Shown: positions 32,581 through 44,839, counted from the first letter of the stretch. The stretch: DNA of 64,000 nucleotides from Geotrypetes seraphini (GCF_902459505.1 NC_047088.1:28452730-28516729), one strand, 5' to 3'. The notes: a model not told the origin generated them from the letters alone. Made by a program: numbers and translations.

Positions 32581-33277
32581 TAGAGAATGACACGGTGACA
32601 AAATTAATCACCGTTCCCGTCCCCGTGGATAACCGTGGGAAACCATCTTCATGTCATTCTTTAAGGAGAGAGGGAAGAATCAGAGTATGAATGGCCACAA
32701 CCACTGACCCGCAAGCTTTGCTTTGAAGAATGCTGGTGTAGAAGGACTGAGGTTGAAACAGACACTACAGAATGACAGTCTCTGGTATCCAGAGCAGATA
32801 TTGTGATGTCATAATGCCTCATTCCACCAGTGCCTAAGAGCCAATCACATCAGTGATGTCACAATGGCTTCATTATCCTTGGCTCACATAAGAGTCAGAG
32901 TATGAATGGCCACAACCACTGGCCCTCAAGCTTTGCTTTGAAGAATACTGGTGTAGAAGGACCGAGGTTGAAACAGACACTACAGAATGACAGTCTCTGG
33001 TATCCTGAGCAGATATTGTGATGTCATAATGCCTCATTCCACCAGTGCCTAAGAGCCAATCACATCAGTGATGTCACAATGGCTTCATTATCCTTGGCTC
33101 ACATAAGAGTCAGAGTATGAATGGCCACAACCACTGACCCACAAGCTTTGCTTTGAAGAATGCTGGTGTAGAAGGACTGAGGTTGAAATAGACACTAGAA
33201 AATGACATGGGATTATTTCCTGCAGTTATCCGCGGGGACGGGAATGGTGATGAATTTTGTCACCATGTCATTCTCTA
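32581..33277. mobile_element. Non-autonomous hAT element with internal 215-bp tandem repeats
   Basis: The terminal inverted repeat TAGAGAATGACACGGTGACA continues for about 45 bp. There is a perfect 8-bp target duplication, TATCAGAC (32573-32580 and 33278-33285). Units starting CAGAGTATGAATGGCC at 32681, 32896 and 33111 recur with a 215-bp period. Confidence 0.9.
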
Positions 33278-34347
33278 TATCAGACGCATGATGACATTCA
33301 AATATGATTTTACTATCAAAAAGCCCACAATAATTTAAAAAGCCTTTTAAAGGATGTTACAAAAGGCTTTCAGTGAGGCTTTGCCACAAACAAATATGTG
33401 CAATGAACCACTACGTTGTTATTAATTAAAACTTATAAATCTGCATAGAGACACCTAAAAGCAGTCAAATGCCAACTACAATACAAAAGGTCTACAAAAA
33501 AACCTCACATTTGAGAATCGCTGTTTAGTGCAGTAAACATTTCTAACTCATTGATTACCTTTTAACAACTTGTATATTCACAGGACGCTCCCACAACTTT
33601 CTTAAGAGGAGAACGCCGACTCTTAACTGATTTTAAAGAGTTGCTCGTCACCGTGTAAGAAACATGATGACGTTCAGTTCTAAACATCCTGTCAGAAAGG
33701 AGCCCTTCATGATTCAGAAAAACCCCTGTTAGCTAATTAACAAAAGATATCACCAAGCTTTGTCAATGAGGAACAAACAATTTGGGCTGAGACTAAAGAT
33801 TACAGTATAGCTATGCTTAATCGCTAAAGGGACACATGAATTCACAAAGGTGAAGCACCTCATATTGATCGATCACAAAAGAACAATGCAGTGTATCTAC
33901 AGAAAAGCTTGCCATTCAAGCTCACTGTTCAGTCCAGCCGGGAACAAAGTTTGCAATTTAAAGATCCATCGCTGTTCTTTGCTCCACAAATTCTGTGCAA
34001 GGATGCCACCTCGGGGTAATAGAGGCACTTCCAACACAGAAAAGGTGAGGGATTCAATAGGGTGTTGTAAGTCCATCCAATGTTGGACTAAAGGGGCTGA
34101 CAGAACTTGTGTCTTAATCCTGCTTAGATGTTCGATGATCCGAGATTGAATAGTTCTGATTGTATGTCCAACATAGAGTTTTTGACAAGGGCATTGTATT
34201 ATATAGACCACTCCACTAGTTGTATAGTCAGAAAAATGTTTATGATGTAGTGCCCACTTAGGTAAATTCAGTGCCTGCAAAGGAACACTGTGCTTGCAAA
34301 TTTTACATTTATCACATGCCACATGTCCTTGTATAAATGGTCTAGAG

Positions 34348-34529
34348 CAGTGGTTCCCAACCTTGTCCTGGAGGACCCCCCAGACCATTCGGGTTTTCAG
34401 GATTGCCCTAATGAATATGCATTAGAGAGATCTGCATATAATGGAGGTGCCAGGCATGCATATTCATTAGGGCTACCCTGAAAACCCGACTGGCCTGGAG
34501 GTCCTCCAGGACAGGGTTGGGAACCACTG
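34348..34529. mobile_element. Palindromic hAT MITE (CAGTGGTTCCCAACC family)
   Basis: CAGTGGTTCCCAACCTTGTC and its inverted copy form the ends; the centre holds ATGAATATGCAT. A perfect 8-bp duplication GTCTAGAG lies at 34340-34347 and 34530-34537. It sits inside the Penelope-like element. Confidence 0.9.
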
Positions 34530-35609
34530 GTCTAGAGGACCCTCTGTCAGATTTAAATTTAGCTCTCATTAAATAGTTCCTCAAGTTGCGGCCTTTAGAA
34601 AATGTATTGTGGAGATTCCTGAAACAGCATGATACTGTAGTACCTTCTAATGAGATTTTATAATTTGTTTAATCTTAAATGCATCTTAAATACACATACT
34701 ACTGCTGGATCAGTGTTCTTTACTGTAGGGTTCAACAAAGTATCACGTTGAGTATACAATGCTCTTTTATTTGCTTTTTTTTATGATGGACTGTGGGTAA
34801 CCCTGAGCTAGGAATCTGGCTTTCATTTCTTCCGCTTTCTTTTGAAAATCTTTATTAGAAGAACAGAGCCTGCGTAACCGAAGGAACTGTCCTACAGGAA
34901 TATTGTCACGTAAGTATCTAGGATGGTGACTGTCATATCTCAAAAGGTTGTTATGATCGGTAGATTTTCTGTAGATTGTTGTACTAAATTTATGATCATC
35001 AACTGAAATGAGCAAATTCAAAAATGGTAATTGTTTTGGATGAGAGGTGACAGTAAAGATCAAATTAGAATCACACTGGTTGATCCACATAGAAAACTGA
35101 TCAAGTTCAAATTTTGTTCCCAATCATACTACAAGTATGTTGTCAATGTAGCGTTTCTAGAATAACATTTTGGAAAAATGTTCAGAAGGGTACAAAAAAG
35201 TCTCCTCAAACTTGGATACATATAAAGCTACTGTAGGGGCCATTTTTGCCCCATAGCTGTTCCTCTAGTTTGAATATAAAATTTGTCATCGAATTGAAAA
35301 TAGTTTTTTCTCAATGCTATACGTGCAGATGTCACCAAAAATTCAATTCTTGCATTGGACAGTTCTAATAAATGTAAATGTTTCCCAATAATATCCAATG
35401 CTGAGTCCTCAGGTATGTTAGTGTATAAATATGTAATGTCTCTAAGGTAACAAGTAAAGCTTGAGAAGGCACCTCTTGATACTAATGTAATCATACTCCC
35501 AGTATTTTTTACATAAGAAACAATTTGGGGAACTTGATCCTTCAATTATAAATCCAAAAATTCAGACAATGGCTCTAAAATTGAGCTAATATCTGCTACT
35601 AGATTGTTT

Positions 35610-35652
35610 GGTTTCCTGAGGCAGGAGCACAAAATGTGTTCACGTTGGAACC
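35610..35652 (+). ncRNA. Hammerhead-like motif in right Penelope terminal repeat
   Basis: Same layout as 32256-32298 in the opposite orientation: stem I from GGTTTCC and GGAACC, CTGAGG core, stem III region TGTGTTCACG. Penelope-like elements are known to carry hammerheads in their terminal repeats. Confidence 0.45.
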
Positions 35653-36507
35653 AAGAAATCAAGCTTCAAGTTAAGAAATTTTGAACTTTTTGTGATTGAT
35701 TTATAGTTTATTTGGCACTAAGTTATGCTTAAAAGTATGAAAGGTCTAGCAATGATTGGGTAGTGAGGTGGTATAGGGTTTTTTTTTCCCCTTCCAAAAA
35801 CCTGCTCCATGTCTCAGCTGATTTTTACATATGTATAGCATCTCTTGAACAACTATTTAAGTGAAACTAGGGGTAGTGTTCTCTCTTTACACAAAAACGT
35901 ATTTTGCTACCTTTTTTGTAGTATTATTGATATATGTATACCTTCTCCCTGTGTACGTCTGACTTAAATGTAGGCCAGCAATTAAGGCATCTGACTCGCA
36001 CTTACGAGAAGCGCCTAGGGCTACTTCTGGTGTAACCTACGCCGGCTTTAGGCATCTGTAGGTGTGCCTAGACTCACTCATAATCACGCAAACGACATCT
36101 ACACTGTAGATGCCCTTCGCCAAATCGATTTTAAACGTGCATCACAATTGGTCCATTAGACGGCGGCAGGACGCCTACCACCCCCTACAATCAGGAAGCC
36201 ATTTTCAGAATCAGGCCCAAAATTCTTAAGGAACTGGATTATACGTTAAAAACGCCATGGTCCAAATCTCTTTACCACTCCAACTGGAATAATTTCCATG
36301 TACTAATTGATTAGAAAAATAATTTTTTTGGCAGTTTGCAAATATTTGGGTTATTAGTGCCATGACCAATTCCTTCTCTTGGAAAACATTTGCAGATCTG
36401 AAGTCATCATTAAATTTACCAGATATTCAATTTTACAGATGGCTCCAATTAATGCACTCTTATCAAAAAATCTAACATTAAACTTACTTAAAACAAGACC
36501 CTACACT

Positions 36508-37164
36508 AGTATCTCTCAACTTTTTTAGCTCTAGCACATTATAATTGAAATTATAAAATTGCAAAACCAACCAAAAAATTAAATTTGAGAGTTATTTATT
36601 TAAAGTTCTTTAAGCTATGTATGGGTATTTATAACAATGGTGAAACTAAAGTAGATAAAATAGAATTGCTAATCAATGCAATGGATGTGCTTGTTTTTGA
36701 GTACAAATTAACTCAAAACTCGGTTCGAAAGTCAATAAGCAAACACGCATTTCATCATTCACCAGAACCGCAAGGTAATGGCGGAATAAAAATCACTAAT
36801 GTAAAGTAATAGTCATTCTCTTTTTATCTATTTAATTTCTGTCAGAGCTGAAAATCCAAGTTTGCAAAGATAAAAATATCCAAACAGTAACAAAGCCTTG
36901 ACTGCTTTGATGCTCAAGTTAGGATAACTACTGCATAAAAAATAAAATTATTTGCCATTAGTTTTCAAGGACCAATCACATCAAAGAATGATGCTCGTCT
37001 GGGCAGTTGTATCGTTACTCACACAGACGCTCATAACATTGACAGACTCTTGCATATGTGACATACATGTCATCTATTCTAGTGTATATTTAATATGAAG
37101 AAAATTTTTCTGAAATAAAGTAAAATTCTGGAATCTCTCGTGAAACACAGTTTGAGAGACACTG
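36508..37164. mobile_element. Non-autonomous hAT-like element
   Basis: Ends AGTATCTCTCAACTTTT and, inverted, CAGTGTCTCTCAAACTGTG. CCCTACACT lies on both sides (36499-36507 and 37165-37173), and copy B has one copy at the empty site. The interior has a LINE tail-like piece (ACCGCAAGGTAATGGCGG near 36765). It is younger than the duplication. Confidence 0.75.
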
Positions 37165-38442
37165 CCCTACACTATTGAGATACAGAAAACAATTTACCAC
37201 AATAAGCCATACTGCCTCTCATTTTTTATAAACTTCTTAAATCTATACACCTAACATAACTGGCTTGAGGAAATGTTGGAAAACAGATTTAGATTGTCTT
37301 TCAGGAGAAGGAATGGGAGAAGTTTTTATCTTTTTGTTTTACCTTCTCCGGGTATGCATCTATATAACACTTACCTGGGGGTTTTCATAAATCACACACA
37401 GAGCTTTCTGGACCCCTGTTAAAATCCATTATATTAACCCCTCAATTTCTAAGGACATTTATTTTTTGAATGTACATTCACCCATTCTTTTTGGAAAGAT
37501 AAGAGGGTCTACTTTATCTAAAATTTTCCATATCAATGCTGATGTTAATTATGCATGTATTATTTTACGCTCTATTCCTTTTATTGCTACTATGAACCAA
37601 CATGAATGTTTTCTGTTAGGTACTTTAATATCATTAGCTCTTAAAATAATTCTAGCTTCCTGGAAATACTTATCCAAAGCACAGTATCAAGGCTAGTGGA
37701 TTTTGGTATGCAACATTTATAGATATGAAGCCTATATTGTTAAAACCTCTAATTGCTTAGCTAAATTTAATGCAAAATGGTCAATTTTATTATCTTATGT
37801 TAATCATAATTCTTAATTATCCCTAATGTCATTACTGTATTGGGCTGTTCTCTTGTTAACTATGGTTCTCACCTTACTTTCTGAAAGCTGATGTACTTGT
37901 GCTTTTTTTTTTCTTTGCTTGTTTATAAATTCAATAAAAAAAGAATAGACTAAAATTTTTTGGGATTTTTGATCTTGAGAGTATACCCTGTACCAGGTCT
38001 CTTAACCTATCTGAGACCTAGATTTCAGTTTGTATTGGTAATTTTCGGCCTAAGGAGAAGTGAGCCATGGAGGAGGTATTTTTGACATTTTGTACTACTG
38101 TCATCTACTGTAGATACTTTTTCAGGCCAGGGGTCTCCAAACAGAATCCTTGAGTTAGTTCTAGCCCTTGAGGACTGACTTTGTGGACAAATGTCTTGGT
38201 CAGTGAAGAGAGGAAATTACTTAAATGAGTGAAACATTTTATATGTTTAAAATCCTTGCTATTCTTGAAAGGAGTTATCTCCCTCTGGGTTATCCTGCTT
38301 AGGATTAAAATAGCAAAATGGGTCATGATGAATATCTAAATGTAAATTGACTGTCTAAGGTTCTCTCTCCATTGTCTAGAGACTACTGCAACTTGCCTTT
38401 TCTGCCCCCATTTCATGAGGGCAGTTTCTCAGTTAAAACAAG

Positions 38443-38965
38443 TATACTCCTCTCTCCATATTCGCGGGGGTTAGGGGCAGATCTGGCCCATGAATAAGGA
38501 AAATTTGCGAATAACTTTTGGCCAACTCTGACCCACCACCAGAGGCTCCAGAGGCAACTTCATGCATGGACCTTACCTGGTGTTCTAGCAGTGATGCAGG
38601 GCAGGAGTGATCTTCCTACACTCCTGCCTTGTGCAGAGCCATGCTATGAATTCCTATGGTTTCACGAGACTACAACGGGAAATCATAGCACGGCTCTGCA
38701 CAGGGCAGGAGTGTAGGAAGATCGCTCTAGCCCTGCTTCACTGCTAGAACACCAGGTAAGGTCCATGCATGAAGTTGCCTCTGGAGCTGCGTTCACGGCT
38801 GAGAGCTCTGATGGCCTCCTCCTCCTCCTCACTCCAATCCAAGTCCTGGGGGGGCCGGTTCTGGTCGATGTGGGCTGCCTTTGAGCGATTCTCTAGGGGG
38901 AGGGAGACCCAGGCAAAACCCCCCCCAAATAGTTGAAACCGCGAATAGGGAGGGGAAAGTGTATA
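38443..38965. mobile_element. Tigger/MER2-like palindromic MITE in left LTR
   Basis: Ends TACTCCTCTCTCCATATTCG and, inverted, TACACTTTCCCCTCCCTATT, with TA at both borders. A second, inner inverted repeat (CCTGGTGTTCTAGCAGTGA and its complement) fills the centre. The right LTR lacks it, confirming an insertion. Confidence 0.7.
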
Positions 38966-39162
38966 TCAGTGTGTGTTCTGTGGACTGAAATCCCTAGAAT
39001 GCTTTGCTTTTCCCAGAGAACCTAGCTGAACCAGAGAGCTTTAGCCCGCCCTTTTTTAGCTTCTGAGAGAGAACAGTATCCATTTTGTGAGACCGTATGG
39101 CTGCATGAAAACTTGGGTCTAACATTATCCTCACTAGTTTTCACCCTTTATTTCTGCTAGCC

Positions 39163-39468
39163 CAGTGGTCTCAAACTCAAACCCTTTACAGGGCCACGAT
39201 TTGGAGGTACTAGGAGGGCCTCAGACAAAAATAGTTAATGTCTTATTAAAGAAATTACAATTTTGCATGAGGTAGAACTCTTTATAGTTTATAAATCTTT
39301 CCTTTTGGCTAAGTCTTAAAAATAATATTGTCATTTATAGCTAAAGAGACATATGACCAAGAAACTGTTTTATTTTACTTTTGTGATTATGATAACCATA
39401 CCGAGGGCCTCAAAATAGGACCTGGCGGGTCGCATGTTGGCCCCGGGCCGCGAGTTTGAGACCACTGC
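39163..39468. mobile_element. hAT MITE in left LTR
   Basis: Ends CAGTGGTCTCAAACTC and, inverted, GCAGTGGTCTCAAACTCGC, with GCTAGCC on both sides (39156-39162 and 39469-39475). The right LTR shows the empty site (CACTAGCCTAATACAG). Confidence 0.85.
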
Positions 39469-40609
39469 GCTAGCCTAATACAGCTTGAGTTCAGTATTTA
39501 AGTCTGCAGCACAGTGTTGTTCCCCACAAGGTGTGTGGACATAATCCCCCATGGATAGGATGTGCTGGTTGAGTGAGAAGATTCTGTAAACGTCTGTCTT
39601 AAAATCATCAAATTGTGAATGTTTATTCTTTACTTTGTTATTAAAGAAAGTTGTAAAAAACCAAACAAACTAGAAAGTCTGGCTGATAACACTAAGGTTA
39701 CAGAAGTAAAGGTTAACTGAATGGAAGTTTCAGACAAGTATTCCTTGCTTTACAGTAAAAACCTGAGGAAGTCTGTGGTAAAGACTTATCAGTGAAAACC
39801 TGTAACAGGCAATGTTTAATTGATGCCAAGACTGGCATAGTGGACATGTGAAGCAAAAGTCTGTGGACAAATTAGCAAAATGTGATCTGTGTGAATTTCA
39901 AGTACAGTCAAGGTGGAAACAGAATTCAGCGATTAAGTGCCTGACAGAAAGCTGATTCCCTCCCTGTCACTAAAGTCAACCTCTCAGTAAAAATCAGAGG
40001 TTTTGATTGTTGATGATCTAGGCCAGGGGACAAATTAAATTAATCTATATTGTGAAAAGATAAGTTACTGCTTCCACTTCAACTGTATTTAGAGCTTCCA
40101 TGAAACAAAAGTTCATAGATTTTTGTACAGACTCTAAGCACCATAGCTAAACCTGCATGAATAATTCATAAGGCACATTCAAGGCAACTAGGCTTAGGAT
40201 CCGCCTCTATCATATTGTATCCAGTAGTTGCCAGCTAAGAGAAAAAAAGGGTGAAGCTGCATGAATAATTCATAAGGCAAGGAGAGAGCTAGCCCATCCC
40301 TCACTAGGAAAAAGAAATATTGTGTCGATCCCAGCACAAGTCAACTAAAGTTACTTTACAGAACTGTTAAAAAAGAGTTTATTATTCCTGCATTATTGCC
40401 CCCAAAATAACAGATGCCAGCCTGGCAGACACCCACTTTACCAATGAAGAGAGCAGTGGCACAGAAATAAGCGTATACACTTTGACTGAGAAGGCTCAGG
40501 AAAACTATGGGCCAGAGTAATACAGCAGCTAAGTGCAAAGGCTCCAGTGAGTCAAATAGAGGCTGCTTATCAGAAATATGAAAGGCTTTTTTGAAGAGGA
40601 GGGCAGACA

Positions 40610-40930
40610 CGAACGACCAGGTAGCCAGATAATGGACAGGGGGAGCAGGATAGGGGGAGAGGTAACAGGAAGGGAGGCCTACTGCTGGACAGGGGGAACA
40701 GAGAAGAGGTGCTGTTAGACAGGGGGGAGGTAAAAGGAAGGGAGAAGGCCTACTGTTGGACAGGGAGAACAGGGAAGAGGTGCTGCTGGACATGAGGAGA
40801 CGTAAAACGAAGGGAGGAGGGCTGCTGCTGCACAGGGGGAGCAGGGAAGGGGTGCTGCTGGACATGGGGGAGGTAAAAGGAAGGAAGAAAAGCTACTGCT
40901 GAACAAGGGGAGCAGGCAAGTGGTGGTGTT
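40610..40930. repeat. GA-rich degenerate tandem repeat
   Basis: Repeats of roughly 80-90 bp built from GCTGGACAGGGGGAGCAGG and GAGGTAAAAGGAAGGGAG. The antisense Ser/Pro-rich open frames follow from this composition and are not genes. Confidence 0.75.
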
Positions 40931-42341
40931 GGACAGCCGAGGAAAGAGAGAGACAGAAAGAAAGCGGCAAAGGAGAGAGAAAGAAAAAGAAAGACAGACA
41001 CACACATCTATTCTAGCACCCGTTAATGTAACAGGCTTAAAGACTTGTAAGAAATAATGGAGGTGTTCTTAGTCTGTGAAGTGCTTGTCTGTCAGCTCTG
41101 TACACTGCAGCAGCTGAATGGAGGAAACGGATTTTCTACCCGGAAACTCTCCACATGACTAGGGGTAGGAAACGCAGCCTGTGCCCTCAAACCTGGAGGG
41201 ACTCTTACTCAGGATGCATGCAGCCTGTGTTTAAACTCCTGACAGGGTTGGAGGGCAAGCAAGCTCCCAGGGGAATGGACTCAGAGAAAGATGACACACA
41301 GCAGACTAGCTCCACAGGTCCACCAAAGTTTCTCTGTGAAGCAGAAGTCCTGGTGTGCGTGACTGTGTCCTTTCCTCTGGCAGAGGACATCGCACGGGGT
41401 CTCACAGCACTGAAGCTACAAAAAAAAAAATTAACTTTAAGTGAAAAAAATAAGAAAAAGATACAGAGCAGATCAAGACTTCTGCACAGATTGCTTGCAC
41501 AAATTGAAAAATGTAGGGGTCTCTCACTCTCTAAGATAGTAGGAGCACTTGCTCAGAAACGTGTTTGGATTTCTGCAACTCCCAGAATGTGGGAAGGGAT
41601 TGAACACCTAGAGTATGGAATCTGGAAGAGATGTAACAGAACTCTAATTGGGTTCAACCAGATATTGGGGAAGAAATCCCTACACCTGAGGTTGCACATC
41701 ATCCTCATTTGCAACCAATAGCAGAATATCTACAGCTAGTGGATCCAAAAGCCAAGACATACCAGCCCTAATCAGAGCTCTTGAGTCGAAGGTGGGCCCA
41801 GCTGATGTTCCATATGCTTACTGACTCGCCCTCAGATGGGTGATAGTAGGCGACGTCTGCCTCAATGGGTTGAGGAGACCAAGTATAGATGTGTACAAGA
41901 CATGTGTCTTGGCTAATGGGCTTATTTAACTGCCTTATTTAAGCTTTTTCAGAACCATCTGCAAATAAAGGAAGTCTGCAGTTGGAAAGAACCAGATCCA
42001 GAAGAAGATAATTTGGACGATAGTGTTCCAAGTCACCAAGAATTAGGACAAACCAACTCTTTCAGTAGATAGAGAGTTCCTCAAGATCATGGACCCAGGA
42101 ATCCTCTAAAGATAAGTCCAACAGTTGGGTGGCTCCTTTACCCTTTTGGGCATCCAGAACACAACTTCCAATCTATCTCGACTCACTTCACTGCAGAGAA
42201 CTTTGCAGCAGAAACAAAACAGCACTTTATAACATTCATTTAGAACCAGCTTTATAACATTCATGAAGAACCAGCTCCACCACTGAACGAAAATGAGGAA
42301 TGCTGGTACTTGCTTATCTTTGGCGTGTACCATCCACTAGA

Positions 42342-42518
42342 GCAGGGGTAGGGAACTCCGGTCCTCGAGAGCCGTATTCCAGTTGGGTTTTCAGGATATC
42401 CGCAATGAATATGTATGAGATTTATTTGCATGCATTGCTTTCAATACATATTCATTGGGGAAATCCTGAAAACCCAACTGGAATACGGCTCTCGAGGACC
42501 GGAGTTCCCTACCACTGC
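42342..42518. mobile_element. Palindromic hAT MITE (CAGGGGTAGGGAACTCC family)
   Basis: GCAGGGGTAGGGAACTCCGG and its inverted copy form the ends; ACTAGA flanks both sides. It landed at the border of the next element. Confidence 0.8.
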
Positions 42519-42520
42519 AC

Positions 42521-42860
42521 TAGAGAATGACACGGTGGATGTTACCCACGGGTAACCCACCAAAACGGTGGAGGGGGGAAAGGTGCTCACCGCAGGTACG
42601 GGGACAAGGCCATCCGCCGCCCTGTGGAGCGGTGAATGGCCTTGTCCTCACAGTTAAGGGAGGGAATGCACGCAATCATCTCCCTCCTTCCTACCTACTG
42701 AATCTATCTCCCTCCCTCCCTTACCTTCACAGCGCGTTTTAAGGTTTGAGACTTGTTGAAAGCCGCCAGAGTGTACGTGCAGTCGCGTGCGTGTGTGGGC
42801 AGAAGCGTCTCTTCTGACGCAACTTCCGGTTGCGTCAGAGGCAATTGATTTTCTAAAATG
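42521..42860. mobile_element. Fragment of the TAGAGAATGAC hAT family
   Basis: It starts TAGAGAATGACACGGTGGAT and contains a small inverted repeat TCTGACGCAA...TTGCGTCAGA near 42817-42843. No matching right end was found. It lies within the BEL/Pao internal region. Confidence 0.5.
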
Positions 42861-44309
42861 AACACAAACAATGTTAGCAGAAGCCATTTTCAGATTTTAC
42901 AAAATTGCATCTAACATTCTAGAAGTAATGGCAGCATTTCCTCAAAAGGATCATGCCAAGGACCTAAAAGAGCTAGATCTCAGAGTAGACACCCCCATCC
43001 AGAGAAGTCTTGGTCTGCATTGGGACTTAAAAAGAGACATTTTTACATTTCAAGTTTCTACCCAAGAAAAGCCATATACATCGACAGTTAATTGTATGAT
43101 CCACTGGGGTTTGTGGCTCCAGTTACCATTCAAAGGAGAACCATATTAAGAAAGCTCTCTCAAAGCACTGAGTGGGATGTGCCATTGCCACCAGAATGCG
43201 ACAAGAGTGGGAGAGATGGAAAGATTCCTTTAAGACTTTTGAACAACTACAAATCCCATGTACTAGTTGGTCATCACTAAGAAAGTCCGTAGCATGCCTG
43301 ATTGCAACTTCAACTCATCAGTCAGCTGCTGCAAGACTAGACACTCGGCATCCAAGTGTCATCAGAGAGAAGGAGCTTCAAATAACCAGGAGCAATTTGG
43401 CACCGCTTGGAAACCAAGGAACAGCAAAGACAATCATCCACCCAGTCACTGAAGTGATCTTCCTACATCGTGAAGGAACCTGAGATTAATCATGGACCAG
43501 TGTCAATCCCAGAACTCAGACTTTCTATTTTTCTCTCTTTTATGTTGTTTGTTTGTCTGTGTTGTCAGTCTCTTGTTACAGCTCCTGTGAGGTTGCCAGA
43601 GAGTTCTTCCACGCGTCAGAGATGTCAAGACAAGCCAAAAGTCAAGCTTCAGTGACTTATGGACTTTGACAAGACACTGTGGTATTAAATTTAAATAGTA
43701 ATAGCAGTATCTATTGATACCGGGCAGGGAGTGTTTTGCCCCATTTCATGTGGGCAGTTTATCTTTTTCTTGTATAAAACAAGTTTATGAGTGTTTGTTG
43801 TAAGACAGGTATATCAGTGTGTGTTCTGTGGACTCAAATACCCAGAATGCTTTGCTTCTCCCAGAGAGCCAGGCTGCAACCAGAGAGCTTTAGTCCGCCC
43901 TTATTTAGCTTCTGAGAGAGAACAGTATCCATTTTGTGAGATCACATGGCTGCATGAAAACTTGGGTCTAACATTGTCCTCACTAGGTTTTCAACCTTTA
44001 TTTCCACTAGCCTAATACAGCTTGGATTCAGTATCATAAATCTGCAGCACAGTGTTATTCCCCATAAGGTGTGTGGACACACTCCCACTTGGATAGGATG
44101 TGCTGGTTGAGTGAGAAGATTCTGTAAACAAAGTTGGACTGCCTTCAAATCATCAAATTGTGAGTGTTTATTCTTTACTTCAAGTTATTAAAGAAAGTTG
44201 TTCAAAAAACTACAGAGTCTGGCTGATAACACTAAGGGTACAGAAGTAAGTATTAGCTGAATGGAAGCCTCAGACAAGTGTCAACCTAATTTAGTGAGTT
44301 CAGCAGTAC

Positions 44310-44839
44310 TAGGCCATTTTGAGGAGTCCCTGCTTTATAGCTTCTCCCCCTTCAATCTTTTCAAAATTCTGCTGCACAGCTTATATTCCGCCAGTGTCAC
44401 TATGCTCACATTACCCCTCTCAATTCATAGGCTCTTTATCTGTTTCTGCATACAGTTCAAACTCATCTTATTGACTTACAAGTGCATTCTCTCTGCAGCT
44501 CCTTCTCTCTTATCTCTACCTATAGTCTTCCCCGGGAGCTCTGGGTAAGTCTCTCTTATCTGTACCCTTCTCCTCTACTCCTAACACTAGCCTCAGTCCT
44601 TTCTATCTTGCTGTACTGTATGCCTGGAATAGACTGCATGGGTCAATATGCCAAGCTCTGTATCCAAATCCAGGTTCAAAGCCCACTTTTTCGATGCTCC
44701 TTTTAACTCCTAACTCCCACTCTAAGAAATTCCCTAAGCCCTGTTTGTCTGTTTTGATTAAATTGTAAGCTGTATGGAGCAGAAATTGGCTCTTATATAT
44801 TTAACGTATAGCGCTATAGAAATAAATAAAAGTGGTAAC
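44310..44839 (+). mobile_element. L2-like LINE 3' end
   Basis: A decayed C-terminal frame includes IQFKLILLTYKCI, followed by a 3' tail ending AGCGCTATAGAAATAAATAA. It directly follows the BEL/Pao right LTR. Confidence 0.7.

Larger units (their letters stand above)
32030..35878 (-). mobile_element. Penelope-like element (RT plus GIY-YIG) with inverted terminal repeats
   Basis: Read on the minus strand, a Penelope-type reverse transcriptase (35545-35228 with DITYLYTNIPEDSALDII, and 35123-34767 with LPFLNLLISV and NNLLRYDSHHPRYLRDNIP) is followed by a GIY-YIG endonuclease (34388-33897, with SGVVYIIQCPCQKLYVGHT). Repeats of about 270 bp in opposite orientation form the ends (32030-32305 and 35605-35878). 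It is broken at several points. A hAT MITE (32581-33277) and a palindromic MITE (34348-34529) are inserted. Confidence 0.9.
31897..36220. mobile_element. MITE with GGGCTTGATTCTGGAAATGG ends, carrying a Penelope-like element
   Basis: The left end GGGCTTGATTCTGGAAATGG and the inverted right end GGGCCTGATTCTGAAAATGG match. Copy B has CTCAAAATTC at the empty site and copy A has AAA on each side, a 3-bp target duplication. A PIF/Harbinger relative is possible. The Penelope-like element inserted into it. Confidence 0.65.
31555..37945 (+). mobile_element. Old 5'-truncated L1 downstream of NKRF copy A, interrupted
   Basis: Pieces at 31555-31896, 36221-36507 and 37165-37945 read as decayed L1 ORF2 (EYIPHFISSLEK ... 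SPKISFSERL; FYRWLQL-like; ISLALKIILASWKYLS). They end in TTTATAAATTCAATAAAAAAAG. Matching pieces occur in copy B (58990-63235), so this L1 predates the duplication. Younger insertions separate the pieces. Confidence 0.75.
3292..38173 (+). repeat. Duplicated unit, copy A
   Basis: It matches unit B in the same order and orientation: promoter, exons, introns, 3' flank and old L1. The last matching bases are near CTAGCCCTTGAG (38162-38173). Its extra length comes mainly from transposons. Confidence 0.85.
38402..44282 (+). mobile_element. BEL/Pao LTR retrotransposon (fossil)
   Basis: Direct terminal repeats of about 545 bp (before insertions) lie at 38402-39742 and 43737-44282, sharing GTGTGTTCTGTGGACT, GGATAGGATGTGCTGGTTGA and GAGTCTGGCTGATAACACTA. 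The internal region includes a pol remnant (42871-43480) with LDLRVDTPIQRSLGLHWDLK and YDPLGFVAPVTIQ, a BEL/Pao signature. An open frame at 41155-41721 inside has no domain I recognise. The left LTR holds two DNA transposons. The element is broken in many places and much of it is missing; it is old. Confidence 0.8.

Noticed and set aside
32681-33200. CRISPR-like array
   Set aside because: Units are 215 bp and contiguous, with no short repeat/spacer pattern, inside a eukaryotic hAT element.
40356-41007. Ser/Pro-rich minus-strand open frames as genes
   Set aside because: They are antisense to a GA-rich degenerate tandem repeat, which explains the long open frames and composition.
41155-41721. 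188-residue frame as a novel host gene
   Set aside because: It lies inside the BEL/Pao internal region and has no recognised domain or splice context. I list it only as part of that fossil.
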